A DNA stretch of 64,000 nt from Prostheceraeus crozeri (Eukaryota > Platyhelminthes > Polycladida > Euryleptidae): NCBI GenBank assembly GCA_907163375.1, contig CAJQUW010009257.1, forward strand, positions 1 through 64,000, given 5' to 3'. Below the pieces are notes generated by a model. The model had not been told where the DNA came from. It searched no databases and saw only the letters and a program-made list of their open reading frames with translations. The translations under genes and the position numbers were made by a program. Shown here one piece after another: positions 1 through 12,184 of the stretch. Every line of letters starts with the position of its first letter. Within the stretch, counting starts at the first letter, position 1.

Positions 1-329
1 TTTAAATAGGCCTAGTCAGGGGTCTTCGGTGGGTGATTGTGCACTGGAGTCGGAGTAGGTGTCCAGCCATGGGCAAATAGTCGCAGTTCCTCTCCCGCCA
101 AAAAAGGTTGTGTCAGGAAAGGCATCCGGGATAAAACTGTGCTACAAATTTTTCTTATGGATCATGATTGTGATAATGGAATGGGCAATGTTCAACCCGA
201 AGGAAGTTGTACGCTACTCCACCGGCGCTCGTTAAATACAAGAGTGGAAGAAGTGACCAACACGACACGTGGAAATGACGGCGAACAGCCTGATAACGTG
301 CGTAGAGGTCTGCAGGTGAAGAGAAAAAA

Positions 330-835
330 TGGTCCAGAGGACAATCTGCGGTTTGGAACTTGGAACATCGGAAGCATGTCCAGAAGATCAGGAGAAATTG
401 TGGATGTCATGTTAAGAATGTAGGTGGAAATATGATGTGTTCAGGAGACGAGGTGGAAAGGTGGCAGTGCCCGATGTTTCGGCCATATTGGATCGAGATA
501 CAAGCTTTATTGGCAAGGTTGCCCTGCCGCAGTTGGTGGTGTAGGAGTTTTGATTAGTGAAAGAATGGCAGAACATGTAGTTGCTGTTGTACGTTTCAGT
601 GAACGTCTAATGGTGCTTAAGTTGCTGTTAAACAATAAAGTTGCGCATGTTATTTCTGCGCATGCCCCACAGAGCGGCAAACCTATTGGGGGAAAGTCAG
701 CTTTCTGGCAGAGACTTACGGATGTGACAACTGACATCTCAGATACCAAGAGGTCTGCTAGGAGGTGATTTGAATGGACATGTGGGGAAGCATGCTGACG
801 GCTACACGGAAGTTTATGGAGGTTTCGACTTTTGT
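330..835 (+). pseudogene. LINE endonuclease (EEP) domain, frameshifted
   Basis: Apurinic-type endonuclease domain that would nick target DNA for retrotransposition. The start LRFGTWNIGSMSRRSGEIVD (about 345-405) is the typical N-terminal strand of this family. After a stop near 423 the reading continues in another frame through a WQGCPAAVGGVGVLISERMA-like stretch (about 510-570), SERLMVLKL (about 600) and HAPQSGKP (about 660), where functional copies have the catalytic AYAPQ segment. A GGDLNGHVGKHADGY-like segment follows at about 760-800. At least two frame changes make it inactive. It joins directly to the RT remnant without the intervening polymerase core. Confidence 0.75.
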
Positions 836-854
836 AACAAAAATGATTAGTAAC

Positions 855-1785
855 AACGCAGATGATCTTACTTTGATCGCTGAATCGAAAGAGGAGATAA
901 TGTCCAAGATCAAGAGGTGGAAGGAAGGTTTCGGAGCTAGGGGCATGAAAGTCAACTCTGCTAAGTCGAAGGTCATGGTCTCGTCTACCGGATCTGGTAA
1001 ATTTATAACTTCAGACAGCTATCCCTGTGGTGTTTGCTCTAAAAGCGTTAGTTCAAACTCTCTTCTCGTCGCGTCATTGTTAGGTGCATCGCAAGTGCAG
1101 TGGTGTGAAAGGTCGTCTTCAAGCAGCACAAACCTATTTTGTATGCAAAAGTGTCGGGTAACAGTACGACACTACAACAGAAGTGTTAGACAGCATTGTT
1201 ATAGATGGTGACGAGCATGACGCCGTGGAAAGCCTCTGTTACCTGGGTGACGTGCTTGACGCTGGAGGAGGATGTGAGGCTACTGTTTCCGCGACAATGC
1301 GCGCAGGTTGGAGAACATTCAACGAACTGTCGGCTTTCTTAACAGCAAGAGTGCCCACATTGAGCATGAAAGGAAATATTTTTTAAAGCCTGCATCTAAA
1401 GTTGTACGTCATACGCAAGCAAAACATGGGCACTGAAAGCAGAAAGCGAAAGAGCACTGAATACGGCTGAGATGTACATGATGCGTCCAACGTGTGGTGT
1501 GTCACTCAGGGAACGTTACTCAAACGCGGATTTGAGAGCGCGCTTGGACATAGAGCCTATAAGCAACATCATCTGCAGAAATCGTTTAAGATGGTTTGGA
1601 CATGTGTACCGAAAGAAGGAAGAAGACTGGGTAGAGTTTGGAAGTTGAACGTGACGGAAAAAAGACCAAAGGGGTTTCTGAAGAAAACCTGGGACGGAAC
1701 GGTGGCATCTGATTGCCGTCTGCTTAGCGTAACAGCTGAAGCAACCCTTGACCGTCAGACTTGGAGGAGATCCATGAGGAGAAGA
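855..1785 (+). pseudogene. LINE reverse transcriptase C-terminal remnant with Cys motif
   Basis: Begins at the polymerase active-site segment, read here as NNADDLTLIAESKEEI where an active enzyme has Y/FADD. It continues through RMKVNSAKSKVM-like residues and a Cys pair PCGVCSKSVSSNS (about 1020). That pair is a degraded form of the C-terminal zinc-binding motif seen better at 18150. Then come the thumb segments LCYLGDVLDAGGG (about 1235), MRAGWRTFNELSAFLTAR (about 1300) and RPKG..KKTWDGTVASDC (about 1665-1720), spread over several frames. No usable ORF remains. Confidence 0.75.
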
Positions 1786-1830
1786 AGACGGAAGAAATAT
1801 CGTCGATATTGTCACCGATAAATATAAGTG

Positions 1831-3531
1831 TTATGACAACAACCAACGACTTATCAAAATTACGAAAGAAAGTTGTTGACATTCCTTGTGCATATTGTGC
1901 TCATTATTATGTTGTGATACTGTTGTTTAGTATTCGACTTGCGTACAAATTTTGTTGCGATTTTGATTTGTATCTGTATCGATCGATATTTGTTGTGATA
2001 AATACCATTGACTGAAGAGCCTTCTCATTTATCGAATCACTATTTGTTTCAGCATTTTAAGGCATCAAAGCAAATTTCTGCAGTCACTCCGAAAGTGAGG
2101 ATTCATGCAAAATTATACACCATGATCCTGTGATGAACAGCAGGATTTCAACGTTAAATTATATAACTTTATAATATTTGCTTGGCACGGTTTACAAATG
2201 TTAGCATATAAGTGCTTCAAAAAGGGAAAACTACGCATCGCAATAATTATGTAGGCCAAATCGTTTTCTAATTGCCTCAATTAATGTGAACATAAATTTA
2301 CTCGGATAATTCTTCTATAGTCACGCTGTGCCAAAGTCAATTCTTCTATTGGCAAATGGCAAACGGATGATTTTATGTAAATGGGATTAATATAAATTCA
2401 GTTAGAAGAATGTTGCAAATTATTCACTGAAATTAAAATTTATGCGATAAGCGAACAAGTTGATGATGTGTGCTATACACTGTTGAGGATCATGGGAGTT
2501 TGGCTCTTAGCTCATTTTTACTCGTATTTATGGCTATCAATTTCCAAACTGTAGTTTTAGGATTATGTGTGCCGCACGGATACATTTGGAATAGCTGCTG
2601 CTTCCCTATCCCTACGCACGCGGTTCATGCACTTCTGTAGACTTAATTAGGTTTTCAATACGCGCTATCCTATAACAATCAATAACGGCTTTGTTATTTT
2701 TAACTTAAGGCAAATATACAATAGCTTCGATTGAATCCGCTTAAAAATTTCATATGTAACCGATTGGGCAACCAGTTACGGTATCAGAATTAAGAGGGTC
2801 AAGTGTACGATCGAGTAGGCCTACGAAATAAGTGTCTCGGGTACAGCTGCACGGCAGATACATAGATAGTATAATTGACCACTTGATACGACGGGTAGAG
2901 ATTGGCGGACCTGTTTCCCAATTTTCTCAAGTCAAGTTTGCCGTTTGTCCGCGATATTTATCATGTTTGTCAAGGCTTTCAGGTAATAAGCGTTTCGGAA
3001 ATGAATTAAAAATTATATGTCATACATAGTGTGTATGTGTAACTTTAAATTATAGAAACATTCTTTTATGTTAAGCGTTGCTTCAGATCAATGATCTCAC
3101 CTTCCTAAACTTATTCAACGTGCTTAGAGTATAAATGAAAATCGTATTATATTCACCATGTAAAATCACCCTGCCATTAAGTTTGTTCTCAATTTATGAC
3201 TTTTTGGTGGTTGTGAATTATGATCTGATAGCGTTTTGCAATTTCATTAGCTTGGCATGTAAACTTTGTGCAGCGGCTGCCAGCCCCAACAAGAAATATT
3301 TCGTTAAAAACCTGATCATCATACAGAATTTAATACTAGACAACAGAAAAGAACTCCCTGGCTGTTGTATTTTCATAAAATTCTCTACTACTTCGTCGAC
3401 TAACATTTTCTTTGTGCATAGGCTATCTTACGACGAACTACTTGATCACAAGATATGAATTCCATAAAGTGTTATTAAGGGGCTAACTTTTGAATGGTAA
3501 GAGCTGTCTAAGTAGCATTGCATTTTGATGT
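1831..3531. other. Non-coding stretch, nothing recognised
   Basis: AT-rich sequence with only short ORFs of non-coding composition. One TAGGCCTA palindrome lies at about 2816. I see no repeat ends, RNA gene or exon that I can support. Confidence 0.5.
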
Positions 3532-3555
3532 TGGAAATACATGCATGTATTTCCA
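3532..3555. repeat. 24-bp perfect palindrome
   Basis: Two 12-base half-sites (TGGAAATACATG and its reverse complement) abut with no spacer around ATGCAT. Function unknown; it is isolated and not part of a recognised element. Confidence 0.8.
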
Positions 3556-3778
3556 TATAATTCGATAAATGACTTGAATTTTAAGATTTTTTTCATATTG
3601 CTTTAAAATACAACAGCCATCGAAAACTTAGCAATTGAAAGAGTTCGATTCCTGTGGCTCAGGTTAATTCTACATCTGTAGTTTACTCTGGTGAAAGTGC
3701 AAACTTGACTAGAGTTCATGTCCGGCATTACGTTGACATTTGCACCGGGATTAAAAAAGGAGTAAACGCATTCATTCT

Positions 3779-4508
3779 CAGGGGTCTCACTCCAAAATTT
3801 TGGATTTTTTGCCACTTTTTTTGCTAGGGTGGCAAAACAATTTTTGCCCCTTATTTTTCTTCTAAAATGGAGAAAACTAAATGATTTGAGTGACCACGAT
3901 ACAATCGACCTTTTTCTTTTCAGGACGCAGTCATTATATGATACTTATACGATTTTTTCGAGTACCTATCGTCCACTGAAAACATTCGTCTTAGGTTAAG
4001 TAGTCCTGAATTGCAAGTTATTTTCCCAGTAACGTTTTAGCATTGACCTAGCTACGGAAGTCAAATGCAAGACGAGTTAAATTGTTCAACCTAAGTATAA
4101 ATGCTATTTAAGTCATTCTACATCAAAATACTCTGATCACATGTGATATTAAAAATCTGTATTATTAGATGCAAAATCAACTAAATATCAACGAACAAAT
4201 GTAGCAATTTAAATTTGAAACAACAATATAAAATTTCAAACAACTTCATGTCCGAAAATATCGAAGTAATCAGTGACTGAAATGAAAGCATGCAGCAAAA
4301 TTACATGCTGAATTTTGGATTGCTAGAAATTTCCACTACACAATTTAAGAATTAGACCATAGAGATATCAATAAGAAAATAATTACTGCTGATACTAGTA
4401 AAATCCCAGATTTTTGCCATTTTTTACCATTCTCTATTTTTTTGCTATTTTTTGCCACATTCTTAAATTTTTTACTATTTTTTGATTTTTTGCCGAATGA
4501 GACCCCTG
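3779..4508. mobile_element. Non-autonomous hAT-like element, 6-bp TSD (copy 1)
   Basis: Inverted termini CAGGGGTCTCACTC and its complement (GAATGAGACCCCTG) bound a 730-bp unit. It is flanked by an exact 6-bp duplication, CATTCT, at 3773-3778 and 4509-4514. The sub-terminal DNA is rich in TTTTTTGCCA motifs. No coding capacity is evident. A second copy with the same ends lies at 36600-37648. CAGGG-type ends suit hAT elements; a 6-bp TSD is shorter than the usual 8 but occurs in some hAT groups, so the superfamily call is inference. Confidence 0.85.
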
Positions 4509-4599
4509 CATTCTATGAGTGGTGGAAAGAGTCATGAGTTTTGATGTTTAACTTCAATAATTCAATTGGAATCGAACTTTAACTGCAATTCAAAAGTGG

Positions 4600-4880
4600 T
4601 CTCCGTGCACAATGGTTAAGTGCTTGGACTATCGATCTTTCGGTCCAGAGGTCGAGCACCGAAAGTGTCTTTGGAAATCGTCAGGAAGGGCATTCGTACT
4701 AAAAGATCAAAGCGCTGCAGATTAAAGTCTGACTATGTCAGCACCGTCCAAGCCCCAGTACGGGGGTGTGGTGACGTTTACCACGGAAAGCCCAATGAAA
4801 ATGATGATGTTCAAGGGAGAAATCTCCACCAAAGACGATGAATAATTGGACTCCTTTTGCACCTAACCCTTGCTAGCGAT
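4600..4880 (+). mobile_element. tRNA-derived SINE, diverged
   Basis: Carries an A-box-like CAATGGTTAAGTGCTTGGAC (about 4610-4629) and, about 20 bases further on, a degraded B box in CCAGAGGTCGAGCACC. This is the arrangement of an internal pol III promoter in tRNA-derived SINEs. A TCAGGAAGGGCATTCG motif follows, similar to the leader of the LINE at 104-135. The tail is A-rich with AATAAATATAATTT near 4886. TSDs were not identified. Confidence 0.55.
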
Positions 4881-5872
4881 CTGGTAATAAATATAATTTC
4901 AAAAAAATATTGAATGAACTTTCGATTCAAATTCGTGATTTCATTTAAATCACGAAGAAAAACTTGTGCATCAAATTTTGGTTCGCTTTCAAATGTGCCT
5001 TTGAGGAAAAAAATATCTGTTACATGCCATTTCGTAACGTGTAGACGGACAATGTTCTAAGGTATGTATATACCAAAGGAAAACTTTCTACACCGAATCC
5101 TTACCTACTTCTGGAGAGGTTCTTAAATATTGGTGGGTCATCTGTGACCCATTGGGCGACGGTGGCAGGAATAAATGATTGTCATCATAGCAGACAAAAT
5201 TGCTTATTTGAGTTATGAAAATGTCACTTCCTTGTGTTTCGATGCTTTTCGACGCTAACTTTTCGATGCTATAGCAACTTGGAACAAACTATCTTTAAAA
5301 GTACAGGTCAGATTGACACTTCAGTTCAAGTAGGCCTACTACGTCCCAGTTTTTGAATTCAAGCTACCCAATGTTTTGTGACCAAATCATGGATTTAATG
5401 TGCATTGTGACACATTTAACTGGTTAATGAAATGACGTGACTGCTTCTCCTGTTTTCAACACTGCTAAACCGCACTGATGGTGATATGCGAAGATGTCTG
5501 AGTAGTTTAGGAGTAGTACGTATAGTTTCGGAGTACTAAATCAACCGCAAGTGCTGTAAGCACTGTAGAACAGCAGATATTCTGTCATTTTATTCATGAA
5601 ATATAATTTCACTGAAGTCGTAATGTATAAGCAAGCTATTTCAAAGAGCATCAATGCATTTTTCTGTTATCGAAAATTTCGGGGTTTCACTACCACGAAA
5701 GCCCACTGAGTCACTGGTGACCCATGCCCAAATTGGCACTTAGACATTTTCAAATTTCAAAAAATCATGTCATTGAAGTCAGAGTGAGTAAATAAGCAGT
5801 TTTGGAAAATATCAATAACTTTACACCATTATTTCTTATACCGGGTTTTCCGGGGTTAAACCATCATTTTTT
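4881..5872. other. Non-coding stretch with a GGGTCA hairpin
   Basis: No coding signal. It holds a TGGGTCA-N4-TGACCCA hairpin at 5134-5151 and a related GTGACCCAT at about 5718. Confidence 0.45.
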
Positions 5873-6375
5873 TCAATAATTCAATTACTGACAAATGTAA
5901 TTAACTTCGGTCCATACCCATTGACAATACTGACCATCTTCAGACAGACTGATCACGAATTCCAAATTAACACTGGTCAAGTAGGCCTATACAATAGCTT
6001 TTCAAAGGCTTCGAAATCTTACAAAAAAATCGTCTTATAGAAAACATCCAATAAATATTGAAAAAATCAAATATCAGCAGCAAGATTGAATGCTATAGCG
6101 ATTCCCTTTATGTTCAATACTTCTAATTATGATAGTGACTACTTTGCTTTTTTGTCCTGACTAACTTAGTCATATTTCACTATGTTTTTAGCCTTTTTTG
6201 TATCCAATCAGGTCAATTTCTACACTAATTGCTGTTGGCAAATTGTGGTACAATAGTGCCTGACGAATTTCCGATATTTATTGGATGTCTGTTATATTTT
6301 TGTAAGATTTCTATGTCTGAAGATGATCAATGGATGTTGATCAAAATTAGAAAAAACTGTCAATAATTTAATTAT
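5873..6375. repeat. Imperfect fold-back (inverted repeat) element
   Basis: The left arm (about 5873-6060) and right arm (about 6270-6375) are complementary over several blocks: ACATCCAATAAATAT against ATATTTATTGGATGT, GAAATCTTACAAAAA against TTTTTGTAAGATTTC, and a CCATCTTCAGAC block. This is compatible with an old MITE. No TSD was seen, so the ends are approximate. Confidence 0.5.
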
Positions 6376-8353
6376 TTAAGATTAAAACTCCTGACTCTTA
6401 CCACCACTCATAAAATGAATACACAATGAGTTCGATGATTCTGAAGACAAGTTACCGATGAATTAATTAAAAATTCAAGCTAATAAAAATTAACTTAGGT
6501 GAGGTAAATAAATATGAACTGTCAGCAATTTCAGAAATATAGCTGCACGTGTGTAACTATTTCCCAGCCGTAGCGATCAAATATAATTATTCAGGAGTTC
6601 ATGCAAGTTGAAATTGTTGGACTTTCTTCAGAAAAGGGCAACAAATCTTATTTGAATTTCTCAGACCAGTGGGTGACAAACGGCTATGACACATGTCGAC
6701 TTTCATTTAGTAAGGCGTAAGAAAGGAGTGAATGACGAATGTGTACATCATGCACAGATATACATGTAGATGAAAATACGTACCACATACCACAGCATTT
6801 ATACGATATCAGAAACCTGCCCTTGCTCGTTACATGTTCTAGCGCCCATCATTACTTGATGAGATCGAATTAAAAAGAGAAAGCTTGCAAAAAATGTTGT
6901 GATTTATAAAAACAAAATATTTACATAAGTCAAGAAAATGTGAATAGATTTTTTTTACATATGTACACATTTCATTCGATAACCGCATGCAGTTTCGAAG
7001 AGGAATATCAACAAAAGTTCATGTCACATTCGTATTTACATAATAATACAAGTAGAACACTTCTGCGCTTCGACCACTTCTGTATTCGGTGAAGGTACCA
7101 AATTGATTTTCTCCGTGCCAAAATTCACCTCTCCAATGTTGAATTGAAGCTGAAAGCAGAAATATCAGCCAAGTCATCTATGCAATATTAGAAATGAATT
7201 CGCCGATATTGATGAACACGTGTATCTCGAATGAAAAAGTGACCAAAATGATCATCTCCAATATAGTTTCTAAATTCAATGATTGTTCAGGTGGACTAAA
7301 CAGTATTAGAATAATGTGATCGCTTTTCATAATTTTTGTATTGACAGGTAGTTAGAGCAGTTCCATTGTTTGCAGCGATATTCACATTATGACAACTGAA
7401 CATGAAAATGTGAAGTCCAATATTCAATGTTGAATGCCAAGTAAAGTCAAGTAATGAATGGATTTTTATGAAATATGGGTCAACTTTGTTTTCAATGTGC
7501 AATTTATTTGTAATTATACTTGAGCAAATGGTTCTTATTAGTACTGATATGAAATGCCTCTAGACTTACAAGATTTCTACCGAATATTTAAAGTACATGC
7601 ATGTGCCAGTCATCTTAACTGCTGGCTGTCTTGACTATGTTACATGCTGCGATTCCCACGTTAATTTTCTATGGCCACTGGTTTGACTGAAAACGACGAT
7701 GAAAAGAATGAAAACCAAATCTGACGTACAGTTATAAGTTAGCCCGTAGTAGAAATATCCTCTGTATTTGAATCATATATATTGGTTTAGAATTCATTTA
7801 AATATTAAAAATATTATAATAGAAAACTCTTATCAAATTAGAGCTGTGTTGTCGGAAAAATTATACACAAAATTATATCAGGATGCAAAAAAGAATATCA
7901 CTTCATTTTACTATAACTCATCAGCACTTTATAATATTTCATAGTGCTTCAGTTGCTCAATTCATCAAAAAGTATACTAAAAGATAAAACGATCGGTTCC
8001 ATAATATTAAATGAGGACGAGGCATTTACAGAAATCACAATTTTTCAGTGTGTCATTTAATGCGAATTAACTCCGTTCTAACAAGTATGTTTAGTTGTTA
8101 ATTGAAATTTTGCATATCTGACTAATCATATTTGATCAAGCAGTAATACATTCGAAATAGCTACACCAGCTCGTGTACGTAGATTAAAAATCCATCAACA
8201 TTACTGACTAACTTGAACCTGTGGTAGAAAGATTACAAAGTCCTTTCAACACTTCATTAATTATCCAGATGAAGTTATTGAATGTGAATATCATAATTGC
8301 ATCGATCTTAACATGTGCTTATCAAGTCATTGGTATTCAAACGATAGATCTAT
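6376..8353. other. Non-coding stretch; may hold 3' UTR of the bZIP gene
   Basis: AT-rich with no convincing ORF. The part nearest 8353 would be the 3' untranslated region of the minus-strand bZIP-like gene. A minus-strand AATAAA (TTTATT near 7504) is present but lies far from the stop codon. Confidence 0.4.
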
Positions 8354-9106
8354 TCAATTTTTCAACATAGAATTTCCCTCATTGTCATTAGAGAACCACC
8401 GACAAAGAAGAATGTCGCTGTCATCGAGTTCACTGCAGCCACTACCTATGATTGCAGATAAAGATGATTCCCAGGTTTCCATATTAGGACCAAGCACTGA
8501 AAATAACACCTTGTATTCTACATCGCTACTAATCCAAGAAGAATTACTATTCTCTTCATCTGCATCATATGACATTTCAGAGCTATCCAAATTCGAATCT
8601 TCCGCTTTAGTAGCCCTATGAAGTGGATAAAACTCAGAATCATACCCGCTGTCCGAATTGCTTTCATCCACCAGATTCAAACTGCATGATGATATGAGCG
8701 GGTCGCTTTTATTTTCGTCGTCAAGATCCAGGCTTGATGAAGAAAGAAGTTCGTCGCATTTGTCTTCATTGTCAATCGATGGAGATGAAATCAATGCATC
8801 AATGGCATCTCGGACCTCTTCCTTGACAGATATACATGGCAAAGAAGCGAGCAAATCAACTTCAGGATTTTCTTCTGTTTTCCACTTCTTCATTTCTGCA
8901 ACTTCATCTTCCAAGTTATGAAGTCGTGTACACTGAATCTTGTGAATATTGGAAGCCAATGATATATTCCTTTGCAGTTGTAAGACTTCCTTACGAAGAG
9001 TTTCATTTTCTTGGTAGAGAACTTCAAGTTCCATCCGTTTTTGTCTTCTATAATGGCGAGCCGTCAAGGCAGCAGCAGTAGGATAAGGACGTGGTCTGCG
9101 AGGCAT
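8354..9106 (-). CDS. Divergent bZIP-like transcription factor, terminal exon
   Basis: The exon encodes 250 residues ending at a TGA at 8354-8356. Directly upstream of its first ATG codon is a splice acceptor (TACTCTTGCAG on the minus strand), so it may be a last exon joined to an upstream one, or start at this ATG. Residues 9-24 (PTAAALTARHYRRQKR) match the basic-region pattern NxxAAxx(S/C)R, but proline replaces the DNA-contacting Asn. A short leucine-rich coil follows (L30, L37, L44, with N34), then acidic and serine-rich sequence with DSGYDS near residue 148, a possible DSGxxS beta-TrCP degron. The AA-x-TAR core and the RM-ELE that follows resemble XBP1-type factors, but assignment to XBP1, CREBZF or ATF types is uncertain. 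It is the only non-transposon coding exon I trust here. Confidence 0.5.
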   Translation of the reverse strand: MPRRPRPYPTAAALTARHYRRQKRMELEVLYQENETLRKEVLQLQRNISLASNIHKIQCTRLHNLEDEVAEMKKWKTEENPEVDLLASLPCISVKEEVRDAIDALISSPSIDNEDKCDELLSSSSLDLDDENKSDPLISSCSLNLVDESNSDSGYDSEFYPLHRATKAEDSNLDSSEMSYDADEENSNSSWISSDVEYKVLFSVLGPNMETWESSLSAIIGSGCSELDDSDILLCRWFSNDNEGNSMLKN

Positions 9107-12019
9107 CTGCAAGAGTACGAGAATGTTTACAGGAGCTGTTACATAGAATCAAAGCTAGTATAGAATGAAACTGAACATAAAGATGTAAATCAAATAAATA
9201 GATAAAATCAATTGAGATTCAGTAAAATTTTAAGAAAATAACATAATCAGAGTCTGTCAAATGCTATGATGGACTCCTTTTTCAAGATGATGTAAACATC
9301 CTTGCTTTTTTGACTGCAACACCGATGATCCACTACACTTTTCACATAAAGAAACAGGATTGGTTAAACATGAACCGATTTTCCTATCTGAGTACTAATC
9401 GCTCACCACGCGACATGGCAGCCTGAGATCGCTCAATGAAATAAATAATCTGTCAAGTTTGAAGAGCCTATCATGTCAAGTTTTAAGAGCTCATGTTTCA
9501 CTCAGATTAATCTTAAGTATTTTGATCACATTTTGCTGGTGTCCAGTAGGATATACGAACAATAGAAGCTTCCGTGCAAGGATCGACTGACACGCAATTT
9601 ACACAAAATACTCGCATATATAATATAAATCAGAGACTGAATTTACGATCAAATATCGCGGTTGCGACATTACTTTTTTTCTGGAGCAAGATTTGATCTG
9701 AAAGTTCTCGGCTTCCAACATTTCTTCAGAATTAATTAAGATATGAAATAACCTTACAAAAAATGTCTCTGAGTAGGTCTACCAGGGATCCCTATTAGAT
9801 CTCACGATAAAACCGGAAAATGAAGTTTGAATGCATTAATTTGAAATATTAGACTAATCTCGCAAAAAACGGAAATGCTGGAAAATTGCGATTCCTCAGG
9901 TTTACTCTGCACGATCAGTTGCAAATGTGATGTCTCAGGAGATAAGGTAATTTGTAATAAGACCTTACAGGACTCGACAAATTTTTGTAAGATGCTACGT
10001 ATCATAAAGTTGACTATTTTCTGAATATTGCACCTCTGCAAATTTTTGTCATTATTGCTATAAAATAATAAGATAACTGAATTCACACTCTTAAACTTAC
10101 ACCACTCACGCTCCTAACCTAATAATATTCTATACGGTTTGCCTTGGGGTAGTGACCATAAGCTCAGAATCGAAAAGCGATCTGGCTCAATACCACTAAA
10201 AAAACGAACGCAGATATATATTAGTAAATCATGTCGATCAAAATCATGAAGACAGGTCCAATATCTGAAATGCTATCATTTCCAGATTGATTGCGTAGTT
10301 AATGCCATCCGCACCTTGTCAAAGAAATAGTCCGGGATTTGTGACCTCTTGGCGTAACTTACGTGCGCTTAAAATCGATTCTTGATATCGTACTCGAGGT
10401 CGAGCACGCTTTAACGAAACTTATTCACTCAATATAAAATGTTTTTTGACTTTTGACAATGCCCAATATAGTCGATCAAGCTGATCTATTATAGATTGTG
10501 TTAAATCACATTCTCTATTTTCGTTTGGATTGAGTTTCAGTTTGCAGAATATTTGACTTCAACAATTTTTCATAATTCAACACAGTCGGTTTTTGCGTAT
10601 TAATTTGGTATCGACAGGTCTCTGATTAAAATGCAGCATTGTTTCAGAGATTCATAGTAAATCAGTTACTAGCTCTTTTCTTGAACCCATTTTTCAGCAT
10701 GGGCATGAGTAGCAAAATGTAAAACTTCGACTAAATTGGCAATTTTCTGTAAAAATTTCGATAGAGAATAATGCACTCAGACGGTCCTTGCAAGGGTGCT
10801 ATCAACTAATAAAATATACTGCATTAGCTGATAGTGAGGCTGAGTATAGAAGAGTGTCGCCTTTGCTCTTGCTGGAAACTCTACCTTTCCCAAAATGAAT
10901 ATACAGTAGAAGTCTTCGATCGTCCATTGTAATCGCATCTCTTTGCGGCTGGAAAGTAAAGTATAGGCATGAATCTCAACGATCAAAAAATATTCCCGTG
11001 CGACTTAATTCAAAAAAATGATGCATATAAATGAACCAGCTACAGCTAAAGTAGCTATAGTGTGCTTTTCAGTTACACGTATGAATGCAATTGTATAACG
11101 AACTCTTCTTCCAATAGATCACGCGTGATCTCATCGTGCACGATAAGTCGGAATCATGATTAATTCATAAATGAAAAACGCCTCAAAGATGTTGGCAAAC
11201 GACATTTATTCGCGAGGCATTTCGTCCGGTTCTCGTCTGACGAACACACAGGAATGACTTGCCATCCATTGCTCAGTCAATTTATCTGAACAAGAATGTA
11301 CTCTGATGAATAAATGTATATCAGTGGTTTCGTTTTGGATCATGACAGTCTGTTTGTTTATCTGTAACAATAACATCGGTTGTCATGACGTTTTCACTAT
11401 CGTTTTAAGAGCAATGCGGGCAAGCTGGTGGATAAAAGGAGTATCACATTTCTGCCAACTCTGGAAGATGTTTTCCTTTAAAGTGCAATCAAAATCATAA
11501 AAATGACAAGTCTCATTTTGAATTATTTGATGAATGTTAGACCATTACGTTATTAAAAGTACCAAACTCGGAAGCATATGGATCTAGATAAACAGGTCTA
11601 ATTTTTGGGCTGTTTGACCCTCCGCAACTTGCAAGACGACTGGACTTATAGCTCAAGAACTGTTGTTTTACTGGTGTTGGGTGACACTCTACAAATCAAA
11701 TATAACAAGAAGCTCGTGCGCAAATTTAAGAATGAAGCGTCAGTAGCTCCCGGACTAACTCTTCTCGGCCGAAATAGTGACATATTGCTTTTGAAAAATA
11801 AGTTGTGTGAATACCGTATCTAAATGTCTCCCACGAGCTATCAGCTGCCCATAATTTCCATGTTCCACAATCCTCTGTTGTGTGATTCACACAAATATAC
11901 GCACGTGGTTTATTAATTTCTTGAAAATAATATTTTGTAAATAAACATCTTAATAGATAAATCAGAACTTGTACCATGGCCACGCCTGATCTCTTTAGTG
12001 GAACACATCAAGAATCTGT
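9107..12019. other. Non-coding stretch, possible intron or upstream region
   Basis: No recognisable domain in any frame. If the bZIP exon is terminal, its upstream exon(s) on the minus strand should lie here or beyond, but I could not identify one. Short ORFs at 9802-10086 and 11605-11823 look random. Confidence 0.4.
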
Positions 12020-12095
12020 AATATTATATAATTGATGTAATTATAATTGTTGTTATATTATGTAATTATATTATTATTATTATATTAAAGTTTAT
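12020..12095. repeat. AT-rich low-complexity tract with (ATT)n
   Basis: Simple sequence of TAATTATAATT and ATTATTATTAT units. Confidence 0.7.
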
Positions 12096-12184
12096 ATAAC
12101 AAGATATTTATTTACAAAATTTCACCAACCACAGGATTAAATATGGTATTAAATTTCTTGAACGAAGCCTCCTTCTCAATGATG

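Larger units (their letters stand above)
1..1830 (+). mobile_element. RTE-type non-LTR retrotransposon, internally deleted
   Basis: A decayed LINE reading left to right. A leader near 104-135 (TCAGGAAAGGCATCCGGG) precedes an endonuclease start at about 340, and a reverse transcriptase C-terminal tail ends near 1785. The translated pieces resemble the abundant endonuclease/RT proteins often labelled craniofacial development protein 2-like in animal genomes. Most of the RT domain is missing: the endonuclease stops near 830 and an ADD-containing RT remnant begins near 855. The 5' end may lie outside the window. The exact LINE clade is inference. Confidence 0.75.

Noticed and set aside
37..423. 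128-codon ORF as a host gene
   Set aside because: Only its last 30 or so residues match anything (LINE endonuclease start); the rest is element leader.
9802..10086. Possible upstream exon of the bZIP gene
   Set aside because: No basic-region residues, no donor site in a usable phase recognised, and random composition.
11605..11823. 72-codon ORF
   Set aside because: No recognisable motif; length expected by chance.
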